Shown piece after piece: positions 17,068 to 25,585 of a DNA stretch of 64,000 bases. The notes below the pieces were generated by a model. The model saw nothing but the letters and a program-made list of their open reading frames with translations, did not search any database and was not told the DNA's origin. A program made the translations under genes and the position numbers. The DNA comes from Bacteroidales bacterium (GTDB lineage: Bacteria; Bacteroidota; Bacteroidia; Bacteroidales; WCHB1-69), in contig JAFSOZ010000008.1 of assembly GCA_017443175.1 (NCBI GenBank), positions 1 to 64,000 of the forward strand. The letters run 5' to 3'. Within the stretch, counting starts at the first letter, position 1; every line of letters starts with the position of its first letter.

Positions 17068-19230
17068 CTATTTCCGGATATCCATCTCGTTGAGCAGGTA
17101 GCCGGCGCCACCGAACTTGTCGATGACAAAGAGCACGTAACGGGAGTCCACGTTGATACAACGTTGCAGAGCCGTGTTGAACACGATGTCGCTGGACAGA
17201 GCTTCCCAGTTGCCGTCGAAGGCCAAACCGATGAGCTCGCCGTCGGCGTTCATGATAGGGCTGCCGGAGTTACCGCCCGTGATGTCGTTGTTGGAGAGGA
17301 AGCAAACGTGCAAGTCGCCATCCTTGTCGGCATATTGGCCGAAATCGCGGTTCAGGATGAGCTGTTTCAACTTGGCAGGCACGTCAAACTCGAAATCGCC
17401 CGGCTTCTCTTTCTCCAAAATACCCTTCGTAGTGGTGAAGTAGTTGTAATGTACACCGTCGGCAGGATAGTAATCGCACACAGTACCGAAAGTGGTACGC
17501 ATGGTGCTGTTGGCATCCGGATACATCGGCGTGTCGGCGTTCATCTCCTTCAGAGCGGCAATGAACGTGCGACGCGGCACTTCCAACTGTTCCTCCGTCT
17601 CGAATACAGAAGAATTCAACATCAGATATTGGATGACAGCCTGAGCATATTGGTAGGCCGCATCTTTTTCCAGAATCTTTTCAGAAGGAGCATTCACAAA
17701 TTTTTCAAAATTGTCCTTGCTGATGAAAATGGAGTTCATCAACGCTTTTTCAAAAGCATCGTAATTGCCTTTGAAGTTCTTGGCAAAGAAAGTCAGATCG
17801 GGACGGTTGGCTTCGCTGTGCTTGTTCCAAGTTTTCAGGGCTGCTACAATAATCTTCGCTTCCGTAGCAGGATCTGTGTCGTTGTTGTATTTGTCGAAAG
17901 CCTTCAGCAGTCGCTCCACTTTCTCGCTGTCAAATTTCTTTTCCCCTTTCTTCAAGTGTACAAGTGAACTCATGCGCAAAGTGGCCAACATGGTAGGAGA
18001 AGCGGAGAATTGCAGGTTGCCGTTCATCACGGATTTATACTTGGCACCATCTGCACCCTTGCATATTTTTTCAATTTCGCTCAAGCAATTGCCATATTTT
18101 TCCTTGCGGTCTCTATTGGCATTGATCCATTTTGTAAGCTCAGCCTCTTGTTTGGCTTTGGTCTCCACCACCTTGAGGGCTTTCAAGCTCTGCACCTCGC
18201 CGTGTTGGTTTTTCCAATAGTTAGCCAGACCGGCATGTTTGTCTGCATACTGCAAATGCACCTTTTGGGAAGATTCCATAGCATCGTGCATCACAGGAAG
18301 AAGCTCATCCAGCGGTTCGTAGATAGCCGGAGCGTTGATATCGATTTCGTTTTGTACTTCGTAGGAAGTCATGAAGCGGTTGGTGGTTCCAGGATAGCCC
18401 CAAATCATGGTGTAGTCGCCCGGCTGGTAGCCCTTCAAGCTGATGGGCAGGAAATGTTTCGGGTGGAAAGGAACATTGTCTTTGGAGTATTTTGCCGGGG
18501 AGCCATCGGGAGCCGTATAGATGCGGAACACGGTGAAGTCACCGGTGTGGCGGGGCCACATCCAGTTGTCGGTGTCGCCACCGAACTTGCCGATAGAGGA
18601 AGGCGGAGCCACCACCAAGCGGACATCTTCATATGTGGTATAGATGAACATGTAGTATTCGTTGCCCTCATAGAAAGGTTTCACCACGACTTTGTAGCGT
18701 CCATTCTCGGAATTCTCTTTCTGGAGTTTTTTGATAGCAGCGTTCACCGCTTTCTCACGGTCTGCTTCGGAGGTCTTGTCATCCACATCCTTCAGCACGA
18801 TGGTGGTCACATCTTCCATTCTTTCCAGGAAGTTGACGCTGAACTCGGCAGGCAATTCCTCTTCCTTGCTCATGGCAAAGAAACCGTTGTTGAGGTAGTC
18901 GTGCTCCACGGTGGAAAGTGCTACCACGGAGGAGTAACCGCAGTGGTGGTTGGTGAACATGAGGCCATCGCGGGAGACCATCTCGCCGGTGCAGAAGCCA
19001 TCGCCCAGTTGCACGATAGCGTCCTTCAGAGAAGAATTGTTGATGTCGTACAGTTGCTCAGGAGTCAGGTGCAAGCCCAACTTCTGCATAGTAGCATAGT
19101 TGTAATTTTTGATGAACATCGGCAACCACATACCCTCATCAGGCGGGTTAATGGCAAATGCGGAAGCACAGAACACTGTCAAAACAGTCATTGACAGCAG
19201 CTTTTTCTTGAATAATGATAACAATTTCAT
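17068..19230 (-). CDS. S46 family dipeptidyl peptidase, DPP7-like
   Basis: A periplasmic or surface serine exopeptidase that removes dipeptides from peptide N-termini, feeding amino acid uptake. 720 residues with a signal peptide (about 1-26). The catalytic His lies in TNHHCGY (about residue 96) and the nucleophile Ser655 in GGNSGSP. Residue 673, eighteen residues after the nucleophile, is Gly in FDGNWE. In the characterised Porphyromonas enzymes Gly here goes with DPP7 (hydrophobic/broad P1) and Arg with DPP11 (Asp/Glu P1), so DPP7-type specificity is inferred. It stands alone, with a terminator downstream and a minisatellite upstream. Confidence 0.9.
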   Translation of the reverse strand: MKLLSLFKKKLLSMTVLTVFCASAFAINPPDEGMWLPMFIKNYNYATMQKLGLHLTPEQLYDINNSSLKDAIVQLGDGFCTGEMVSRDGLMFTNHHCGYSSVVALSTVEHDYLNNGFFAMSKEEELPAEFSVNFLERMEDVTTIVLKDVDDKTSEADREKAVNAAIKKLQKENSENGRYKVVVKPFYEGNEYYMFIYTTYEDVRLVVAPPSSIGKFGGDTDNWMWPRHTGDFTVFRIYTAPDGSPAKYSKDNVPFHPKHFLPISLKGYQPGDYTMIWGYPGTTNRFMTSYEVQNEIDINAPAIYEPLDELLPVMHDAMESSQKVHLQYADKHAGLANYWKNQHGEVQSLKALKVVETKAKQEAELTKWINANRDRKEKYGNCLSEIEKICKGADGAKYKSVMNGNLQFSASPTMLATLRMSSLVHLKKGEKKFDSEKVERLLKAFDKYNNDTDPATEAKIIVAALKTWNKHSEANRPDLTFFAKNFKGNYDAFEKALMNSIFISKDNFEKFVNAPSEKILEKDAAYQYAQAVIQYLMLNSSVFETEEQLEVPRRTFIAALKEMNADTPMYPDANSTMRTTFGTVCDYYPADGVHYNYFTTTKGILEKEKPGDFEFDVPAKLKQLILNRDFGQYADKDGDLHVCFLSNNDITGGNSGSPIMNADGELIGLAFDGNWEALSSDIVFNTALQRCINVDSRYVLFVIDKFGGAGYLLNEMDIRK

Positions 19231-19242
19231 AGTGGTTATTTT

Positions 19243-19284
19243 TAGTTTGTAAAGATCGTAAAGTTTGTAAAGTTTATAAAGTTA
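19243..19284. repeat. GTAAAGTTT minisatellite
   Basis: Four imperfect 9-12-nt units (TTGTAAAGATC, GTAAAGTTT, GTAAAGTTT, ATAAAGTTA) lie just upstream of the S46 peptidase start. Confidence 0.65.
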
Positions 19285-19300
19285 AAATGGAGGATGGGGT

Positions 19301-19352
19301 ATTAATTTTCAATTCTCAATTTTCAATTTTCAATTCTGCATTCTCAATTTCC
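19301..19352. repeat. CAATTCTCAATTTT repeat forming the end of lspA
   Basis: AT-rich units CAATTCTCAATTTT, CAATTTT and CAATTCTGCATTCTCAATTT overlap the last codons of lspA, encoding EIENAELKIEN before the stop. Same family as the in-tail repeats at 1429 and 55084. Confidence 0.7.
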
Positions 19353-19966
19353 TTCTGTTCTTCATTAAAAATGCGTTTATTAAAGATGATTACCAAGGCC
19401 ACGCCCACGGTGACGCAGGAATCGGCGAAATTGAAGATGGCAGGGAAAAACCAAGTGCCGCCCCACAGCGGAAAGCCTTCGGGAATGGGAAACAGCCTGA
19501 CATAGATCATATCCACCACCTTGCCATAAAGGAACGGGGCATATCCGCCGCCTTCGGGGAAGAGCGCGGCAACCGCAAGCGGTGTGCTCTCATTGAAGAT
19601 GAGGCCGTAAAACATACAGTCAATGATGTTACCCAGCGCGCCTGCAATGATGAGACAGAAGGTGATCAGGACAGGAACATCCATTTTGTCGCGCTTGATC
19701 AGGCGATGCATGTACCAACAAAGGAACACCACCAGCACAATGCGCAGGAGTGTGAGCAGCAGTTTGCCGATATTCTGTCCGAAACTTAGCCCGAACGCCA
19801 TGCCCGGGTTCTCCACAAAACAGAGATTCAGCCAGTTGCCCAACAATGGGATGGTCTCTCCCAGGGACATGTGGGTTTTGACCCAGATCTTCAGAATCTG
19901 GTCCAGAAGAATCAACGTCACGATGATGACACACGTGACAATGCCGTAACGTCTGCTCTTTTTCAA
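19316..19966 (-). CDS. lspA: lipoprotein signal peptidase
   Basis: Aspartic protease of the inner membrane that cleaves prolipoprotein signal peptides after lipid attachment. 216 residues, with four membrane helices. Family signatures are VENPGMAFGL (about residue 52), GALGNIIDCMFYG (about 108, first catalytic Asp) and FNFADSCVTVG (about 177, second catalytic Asp). The family is usually near 160-200 residues; the extra C-terminal stretch after FNKRIFNEEQK is made of the AT-rich repeat and is probably dispensable. The upstream DksA-like gene ends three bases before its ATG, suggesting an operon. Confidence 0.93.
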   Translation of the reverse strand: MKKSRRYGIVTCVIIVTLILLDQILKIWVKTHMSLGETIPLLGNWLNLCFVENPGMAFGLSFGQNIGKLLLTLLRIVLVVFLCWYMHRLIKRDKMDVPVLITFCLIIAGALGNIIDCMFYGLIFNESTPLAVAALFPEGGGYAPFLYGKVVDMIYVRLFPIPEGFPLWGGTWFFPAIFNFADSCVTVGVALVIIFNKRIFNEEQKEIENAELKIEN

Positions 19967-19969
19967 CGC

Positions 19970-20356
19970 TTATTTCTTTTTTTCGTTCAATTTGGACTCG
20001 ACATCCAGCGTGGCATGGGGAACGATTCTGAGACGTTCCTTGGGGATAAGTTTGCCCGTGATGCGGTCAACGCCATAGGTCTTGTTCTCAATACGGACCA
20101 GCGCAGCCTCCAAGTTGGCGATGTATTTGTCCAAGCGTCCGGCCAGGCGGCTGTTTTCCTCTTTGGAAAGCACTTGGTTGCCGTCTTCCAGATTTTTGAA
20201 TGTGGGAGCGGTGTCCATGGTGTCATTACCGGAATTGCTGTATGCTTCTTGATAGACCTCCATAGCCTTCTTGGCATCGGCAATCTTCTTTTCTATCAAC
20301 TCTTTGAATTCCGCCAAATCCTCATCAGAGTAGCGGTTTACGATATGTGCGGCCAT
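19970..20356 (-). CDS. DksA/TraR-family regulator without zinc cysteines
   Basis: A 128-residue protein resembling the short DksA-like proteins of Bacteroidota: YSDEDLAEFKELIEKK, a helical middle with DTAPTFKNLEDG and SKEEN, then a YGVDRITGKLIPKERLRIVPHATLD module. In classical DksA this last part is a four-Cys zinc finger; here there is no Cys at all. It probably binds RNA polymerase through the secondary channel and modulates initiation, but that is inferred from the family. ATG 20356 is preferred over the TTG two codons earlier. It is the first gene of an operon with lspA; promoter at 20386. Confidence 0.8.
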   Translation of the reverse strand: MAAHIVNRYSDEDLAEFKELIEKKIADAKKAMEVYQEAYSNSGNDTMDTAPTFKNLEDGNQVLSKEENSRLAGRLDKYIANLEAALVRIENKTYGVDRITGKLIPKERLRIVPHATLDVESKLNEKKK

Positions 20357-20385
20357 AATCAATGTGTTTATGATTAATAATGCCG

Positions 20386-20393
20386 CAAAGATA
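20386..20393 (-). promoter_or_regulatory. -7 box for the DksA-like/lspA operon
   Basis: TATCTTTG on the minus strand, followed by CGGC, 30 nt before ATG 20356. Confidence 0.7.
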
Positions 20394-20564
20394 TAATTAT
20401 TTTTTGGATTGCAATGAAATTAATCGGAATGGTGCGCGGAAGGCAGGCAAGCGGGGCGCGGAGCGCGGTAACGGGCAGGCATGTGGGAAGAAGAGAGGAA
20501 AATATTCAAAAGCACAAAATCTGTAAAAATTTCACATATACGTTAAATATATCCAGAGAAATAT
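20394..20564. other. intergenic region with a GC-rich purine block
   Basis: Between two divergent promoters. The part at about 20430-20500 is unusually rich in G and in GCG/GGC words (GCGGGGCGCGGAGCGCGG) compared with its AT-rich surroundings. No gene, hairpin with T-run or known RNA was recognised. Confidence 0.4.
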
Positions 20565-20572
20565 TATCTTTG
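20565..20572 (+). promoter_or_regulatory. -7 box for the toxin-antitoxin pair
   Basis: TATCTTTG, 24 nt before ATG 20596, in an AT-rich segment. Confidence 0.65.
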
Positions 20573-20595
20573 CAGCGTATTTAAAAAGTTCAACT

Positions 20596-20892
20596 ATGAA
20601 AAAAGCAAAACTAATAACACTGGAACAGACCGACAACGCAAGTTTGTATTCCATCTGCTTTGACGGGAATGCCATTAGTGAATACGAGGCATTTGTGCAG
20701 AAATTCAAGGATGACGCCATGCTCAACACAGATTATAAAAACATACTTATGGCATTGGAAAAAATCGTAACCGTCGGAGCATTTGAACGCTTTTTTCGAC
20801 CTGAGGGGAAAATGAGTGATCGCGTGGCTGCTCTTTCCATTGAAAAAAATGTTATCACCGGAATTGAAGGAAAAGTATTTCAATTGTTATGA
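20596..20892 (+). CDS. toxin-like protein of a HigBA-type pair, probably internally deleted
   Basis: 98 residues. The first 75 match the start of RelE/HigB-like toxins seen in Bacteroidota in front of an XRE antitoxin (LYSICFDG, SEYEAFVQKF, GAFERFFRPEGKMSDRVAAL). After that point related proteins continue with a beta-rich core (LRLYCIR-, LIIGNGG-like) before a terminal I-GIE-K-F-L motif. Here the sequence jumps from RVAAL straight to SIEKNVITGIEGKVFQLL, so about 50-70 residues of core seem to be lost in frame. The comparison is from memory of the family. The stop overlaps the antitoxin start (ATGA), so coupling is preserved. Probably non-toxic. Confidence 0.6.
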   Translation: MKKAKLITLEQTDNASLYSICFDGNAISEYEAFVQKFKDDAMLNTDYKNILMALEKIVTVGAFERFFRPEGKMSDRVAALSIEKNVITGIEGKVFQLL

Positions 20893-21176
20893 AAAAAGAC
20901 ACCAACATTCGGATTTGTTCGCCTATCTTGAAAGAGGCTTTTGATTCTATCACCCCACAGGAAAGGGCAGCCTTTGACCTGAATTTCAGTATTTCTGAAA
21001 AAATATACCAGACGCTACAGGAAAAAGGTATGACCAAACGTGATTTGGCACGACTGACGGGGAAAAAAGAATCTGAAGTTTCCAGATGGTTTTCATTGGG
21101 GCACAATTTCACTTGCAAAACTATCGCTCTGATACAGCTGGCATTAGGGGTTCCTATTGTTCATGTAGCGCAATAA
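20889..21176 (+). CDS. XRE-family antitoxin
   Basis: 95 residues with a helix-turn-helix in the C-terminal half (YQTLQEKGMTKRDLARLTGKKESEVSRWFSLGHNFTCKTIALIQLALG), the typical XRE/HigA fold. It follows the toxin-like gene with a 4-base ATGA overlap and probably represses the shared promoter. The N-terminal 45 residues would contact the toxin in an intact system. With the toxin apparently gutted, it may persist only as a regulator. Confidence 0.75.
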   Translation: MKKDTNIRICSPILKEAFDSITPQERAAFDLNFSISEKIYQTLQEKGMTKRDLARLTGKKESEVSRWFSLGHNFTCKTIALIQLALGVPIVHVAQ

Positions 21177-21216
21177 ACGTTTGTATTACAACTCTTTTTT
21201 AAATCATTTTGCTAAT

Positions 21217-22398
21217 ATGAAAGGACGCGAGACTAAACCCCATATCGGAATCTTCGGGCGGCGCAATAACGGGAAAAGTTCCCTCATCAACGCCATCACC
21301 GGACAGGACATCGCCATTGTGGATGCCACTGCCGGCACCACCACCGACCCAGTGAAAAAATCCATCGAAATCTTCGGCATCGGCCCCGTGGTGCTCATCG
21401 ACACCGCCGGCATCGACGACGAAGGCACGGTGGGCCAAAAGCGTATCCAGAAAACCCTGGAAGTACTCAAAACCATCGACTTTGCTATTCTGGTCACCAC
21501 CAACCACGAGTGCGGGCAGCCCGAACGTGCGCTGATGGACAAGCTCCACGAGTACGAGATTCCCTTCATCATCGCCAACAACAAGTCCGATCTTGACTCT
21601 GCATCGATTCTGCCCGACGGCGTTGTCACACACAACATGTACGAGGTGAGCGCGAAGACCGGCGCGGGAATCCCGGCCATGCTGGAAGCATTGGTGCGGA
21701 ATATGCCGCCATCGGCCTACATTTCGCACTCGCTGTTGGGAGACATCATCGGCGAGGGCGATACCGTGCTGCTGGTGACCCCCATCGACTCGGAAGCCCC
21801 CGAAGGACGGCTCATACTGCCACAAGTGCAGATGATCCGCGACATTCTGGACAACGACGCCGTGGCCGTGGTACTGAAAGAGGACAAAGTGTCCGACTGG
21901 CTCCGGCGCAATCCAGCACCAAAACTGGTGGTGACCGACAGCCAGATGTTCGGGCGCGTGGCCCGCGAAGTGCCGGAAAACATTCCGCTTACTGGCTTCA
22001 GCATCGTGCTGGCACACCACAAGGGCGACTTTGAACACTACCTTCAAGGCACACCGCACCTCGACCAACTGCAGGATGGAGACCGCCTTCTGATGTTAGA
22101 GTCGTGCACACACCTCACCTCGTGCGAAGATATCGGGCGCGGCAAACTGCCCCGCTGGATCCAACAGCATACGGGCAAACAACTCCACTTCGACTTCGTG
22201 TCCGGACTCAACGCCATCCCTGACATCCGGCAATACGCCATGGTCATCCAGTGCGGCGGCTGCATGATTACCCGCAAACAAATACTCAACCGGCTGAAAC
22301 CCGCCGTGGACGCAGGCATTCCCGTGTCCAACTACGGTATGACCATAGCCTATCTGAACGGAATCTTCGACAGAGCCGTTCAACCTTTTCGCAAATAA
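21217..22398 (+). CDS. hydF: [FeFe]-hydrogenase maturation GTPase HydF
   Basis: Scaffold GTPase that assembles the 2Fe subcluster of the H-cluster and delivers it to HydA. 393 residues from ATG 21217; a TTG twelve codons upstream is less likely. G1 is GRRNNGKSS, G3 DTAG and G4 NKSD. The C-terminal metal-binding part shows a CTH (in ESCTHLTSC) and IQCGGCM, the expected ligands of the HydF [4Fe-4S] cluster. No hydA, hydE or hydG is next to it, so the hydrogenase must be elsewhere. It implies fermentative hydrogen metabolism. Confidence 0.92.
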   Translation: MKGRETKPHIGIFGRRNNGKSSLINAITGQDIAIVDATAGTTTDPVKKSIEIFGIGPVVLIDTAGIDDEGTVGQKRIQKTLEVLKTIDFAILVTTNHECGQPERALMDKLHEYEIPFIIANNKSDLDSASILPDGVVTHNMYEVSAKTGAGIPAMLEALVRNMPPSAYISHSLLGDIIGEGDTVLLVTPIDSEAPEGRLILPQVQMIRDILDNDAVAVVLKEDKVSDWLRRNPAPKLVVTDSQMFGRVAREVPENIPLTGFSIVLAHHKGDFEHYLQGTPHLDQLQDGDRLLMLESCTHLTSCEDIGRGKLPRWIQQHTGKQLHFDFVSGLNAIPDIRQYAMVIQCGGCMITRKQILNRLKPAVDAGIPVSNYGMTIAYLNGIFDRAVQPFRK

Positions 22399-22401
22399 AG
22401 C

Positions 22402-25400
22402 TTAGAAATCTGTTCCGATGGAGAACAAGAACATTCCCTTTTTGTTTGAAATCTTGAAATCCTCCACGCCCCATGCGTAGTCGAAGCGCAGGAAATATCC
22501 TAGCAGCGAGCAACGTGCGCCTATTCCAAATCCGCCCACGAACGGATCCACCTGCCGTTTCACCATCACGGAAATCGGCCCGCTGGTGATGTAACGGGTG
22601 TACAGACAGTTCTCTTCTGAATATGGTGTCAATCCCGTCCATGCTGTGCCGAAATCTCCGAACAGGTTCAGTTGGATGGAATTCAGGAAGTTGAACGAAA
22701 CTTTTCGACCCATAATAAGCTGTACGACAGGCACGCGCAACTCCCCACTCAACAGCAGAAAGGAGGTGCCGTTGCGGATGTTCTGCTTGAAGCCGCGCAT
22801 GTTGGTGGCCAGCGTCTGATACGCGTAGTTTTTCGACTGATCCACCCAGATATCACTGTCGAACTTGGCATTGATCCAGTTGTCCACGCCACCCATGTAG
22901 TACACCAACCGCGCCGAACCTGTATTGGCGGACGCGGCCAAGCGCACTGCAAAGGTCATGTTCTTGTACAATTTGAACGAGCGGCGCGCATCCAAGCCCA
23001 CTACCAACAGGTTTTGTGTCTCCCTTTCTGCCCGCTGATTGTATTCGGCAAAAATTTTCATCTTGGTGCCGCGCCAAAGATTGGTGTACAGCTCTTTCGA
23101 TGAATCGAAGATATACTCCAACTTCACGCCCGCCCAAAGATGACGCTCCTCCGGCATCTGCAACGTGTTGTCGCTCAACGCCCCGATTACGTTCGACTCA
23201 TATCGCCCGTTCAACGTCAAGCGCACACTGTGAATCTTATTGAACGGGAACTTGAGAATATAGAACAAACTGTTGGAACGCTGCTTGTACACACGATCGT
23301 TGATATTGGAGGTAATGGATTGCCGATATACCACAATCTGCCGATCAAGGCGACGAGCCAAGTTTTCATAACTCAGCATAAACTCGTAGCTGTTCAGGTT
23401 CAAGCCCACCCGGAAGCCTCCTGTAACGCGATAGTCCTCAAACAAATCGTTTATTCCCAACATAAAAAGTGCATTGAACCCCGTATTGAGATAGATAGGC
23501 GATGTACCACCCTCAAACTGCTGGTACGAAGTGTTCAGGAAACTGAAATCAGCTTGAGTAATAACCTTGTTAATTGAATATTGTACCCGATAGCCGCTAC
23601 CGACAGGTATCTGGAATTTCTCTTTCTTTGACAGAGAATCTTGAACCAAACTATCTGCCGGTAATGTGTCGGGCTTATTCTTCGCTATCTCTCTTTCTTT
23701 CTCCAGCAAAATCTTCTGATGGAAAAATGAGGGCTCCACTTTCGGATTCTGTTCCAAATCCAGATCATTGACCTGAATGTTTTGGACCCCGTTCATCAGA
23801 GTGACTGTGGCTGTCTGCCGGCTTTCTGTATCGTAATCGTGTTCCAGCACGCTCACGCCCACATCGGTCAGCGGGTGGGTGGTGGCAAACGCCATGTAGT
23901 GGATGGCTGTGTCAATGCGGCTGATGGTGCTGTCGAAACGGGCCACATACTGGTTTACATAGCCGCTTTCGTCACCTAAAAAAACGATACGGTCACGATC
24001 CACGCGGCGCGCTTCGTAGTTGTTACCCAATTCCGAGTCCGTGACGCGAAGCAGTGCCGGATCGTTTTGGGCATACGAATAGAGGAAAAGATTATAGGTA
24101 GGCCGGGGCGTAGCCTCCATCATCTCGTCTTTCAACAGAATCGTGTCTCTCGGCCTGTTGGAAGAAAAGACAATCTGCTGCTGATCACGCACGAAGATGG
24201 GCGCATAGTCATCGTAAAAGTCGTTGGTCAGATTCTGGAACGAGCGAGAGAGAAAACTATATAAAAAAATGTCGGACTGTCCGTTCTTGAATCCCGAAAA
24301 CAGCATCATCTTGCCGTCGTCGGAATAGCACCAGGAGGTGATTTTCTCCACATCCACGAGAAACCGTTTCTGCCATTTGCGGGTGGTCACATCATACGGA
24401 TAATAATAGCAATGGCCCTTGGATTCGAACGTCATACCGAGGATAGGCTCCTGCGGATGCCATGCCAACAGCGGATAGGTGAGGTCGGGGTTGTCCTCGA
24501 TCTTCTGGAACCGTTTGAGGATACACTTGGGTTTGCGGTCTGTTTCTGTTTTGAGCCACACGCGCACCTGTCCCGCCTCATTCGTCAAGTATGCATAGCT
24601 TTTGCCGTCTGGCGCGAAATGAAAATCCGTGTACTCACGTTTGGCCTTCGGGCGGTTCACAATGCCGTTGCCTTTAGGCATCTGCCGCTCCAAGTCGGGG
24701 TAATACATCACGCAGTAGTACTTGTACCAGTTGTACAGGAGCGTCTGGTATGGCACTTGGGTCGCGTAAGTGAAACCCCTCGACATGCTTTTGGTGGCGC
24801 GGGTGGTGTAAAGGATTTTGTAAATGGACTCCTCTCCGTAGGTGTCGGCAATGTATTTCCAGAAAGAGTGGCCGGCGTAGGTGGCATCGCGCGGCGAGAG
24901 GTCGTCGAAGTCAGCGTAACGCTGGGTCAGGATGCCGTCCTTCACGTGCGCATCCACATCGCTGTTCCACGATTCCCCATAGTAGGAAGCCAACCCACTG
25001 AAGTACCAGTTGGAGACATCCATCAGGTAGTCGTAGGTCATGTTGGACCCAACCGTCGCGCCCTGCACAAGCCAGTGCGCATACACATTCATGACGCCGC
25101 TGCGGATCATCCTGTCAAGGTGGGCGCGGTTACCGTCAAAATAGATGTAGATTTTCGTACCATAAACGTTGGTCACACCGCCTTGGTTGTAAAAATCATC
25201 GTCATCGTAAGCAAAGTTGGACTCCCTGAAATCCTCCTGTGTATTGTAAACAATGAGCTGCAGTTTGCGCTTGGAGTTGTAATGCAGCATCTCCTCTATC
25301 TCCGAAAGGACTTGGGGGACCTTGTAATAGACATATTGAGCCAGGGCCTTGCCGGTGGGATAATAATAAACGTCATACTGTTCGGCACGCATGTACTGCC

Positions 25401-25557
25401 AGTTGTAGTTCTGGTGTTGCACGCGGTTCTTGCCGAAGCTAATCTGCGAGCCGTTGTAGAACTGCGCCCGCGACAAGAGCGGCGAGAGACCGAGGCACAT
25501 ACACAGCAATATGTGAAACAGCCGTTTACGATATGATGGACAGGTCCTGTTTTTCAT
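22402..25557 (-). CDS. large outer-membrane protein: inactive peptidase-like, propeller and barrel modules
   Basis: About 1051 residues. After a signal peptide (LFHILLCMCLGLSPLLSRAQ) residues about 35-270 resemble the peptidase-MA (gluzincin-like) modules of Bacteroidota, but where HExxH is expected the sequence reads VYAHWLVQG, so it looks catalytically dead. Residues about 290-600 have TolB/WD40-like propeller strands (DFHFAPDGKSYAYLT, WCYSDDGKMMLFSG, PIFVRDQQQIVFSS). Residues about 660-1051 form an Omp85/surface-antigen-like barrel (FGIGARCSLLGYFLRFDYAWG, ending in F). It may help assemble or hold surface proteins; function not established. ATG 25557 is chosen over TTG 25566 because the promoter lies at 25572-25579. 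Confidence 0.7.
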   Translation of the reverse strand: MKNRTCPSYRKRLFHILLCMCLGLSPLLSRAQFYNGSQISFGKNRVQHQNYNWQYMRAEQYDVYYYPTGKALAQYVYYKVPQVLSEIEEMLHYNSKRKLQLIVYNTQEDFRESNFAYDDDDFYNQGGVTNVYGTKIYIYFDGNRAHLDRMIRSGVMNVYAHWLVQGATVGSNMTYDYLMDVSNWYFSGLASYYGESWNSDVDAHVKDGILTQRYADFDDLSPRDATYAGHSFWKYIADTYGEESIYKILYTTRATKSMSRGFTYATQVPYQTLLYNWYKYYCVMYYPDLERQMPKGNGIVNRPKAKREYTDFHFAPDGKSYAYLTNEAGQVRVWLKTETDRKPKCILKRFQKIEDNPDLTYPLLAWHPQEPILGMTFESKGHCYYYPYDVTTRKWQKRFLVDVEKITSWCYSDDGKMMLFSGFKNGQSDIFLYSFLSRSFQNLTNDFYDDYAPIFVRDQQQIVFSSNRPRDTILLKDEMMEATPRPTYNLFLYSYAQNDPALLRVTDSELGNNYEARRVDRDRIVFLGDESGYVNQYVARFDSTISRIDTAIHYMAFATTHPLTDVGVSVLEHDYDTESRQTATVTLMNGVQNIQVNDLDLEQNPKVEPSFFHQKILLEKEREIAKNKPDTLPADSLVQDSLSKKEKFQIPVGSGYRVQYSINKVITQADFSFLNTSYQQFEGGTSPIYLNTGFNALFMLGINDLFEDYRVTGGFRVGLNLNSYEFMLSYENLARRLDRQIVVYRQSITSNINDRVYKQRSNSLFYILKFPFNKIHSVRLTLNGRYESNVIGALSDNTLQMPEERHLWAGVKLEYIFDSSKELYTNLWRGTKMKIFAEYNQRAERETQNLLVVGLDARRSFKLYKNMTFAVRLAASANTGSARLVYYMGGVDNWINAKFDSDIWVDQSKNYAYQTLATNMRGFKQNIRNGTSFLLLSGELRVPVVQLIMGRKVSFNFLNSIQLNLFGDFGTAWTGLTPYSEENCLYTRYITSGPISVMVKRQVDPFVGGFGIGARCSLLGYFLRFDYAWGVEDFKISNKKGMFLFSIGTDF

Positions 25558-25571
25558 CTTTTTCAAGAGGG

Positions 25572-25579
25572 CAAAAATA
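25572..25579 (-). promoter_or_regulatory. -7 box for the large outer-membrane protein
   Basis: TATTTTTG on the minus strand, only about 15 nt before ATG 25557, implying a very short leader. It faces the rpsP promoter 28 bp away. Confidence 0.6.
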
Positions 25580-25585
25580 ATAAAA

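Noticed and set aside
18010-19194. 394-residue frame antisense to the S46 peptidase
   Set aside because: The minus strand encodes a complete catalytic enzyme; this frame is a compositional shadow.
24412-25536. 374-residue frame antisense to the large outer-membrane protein
   Set aside because: Same reasoning; no start context and no family resemblance.
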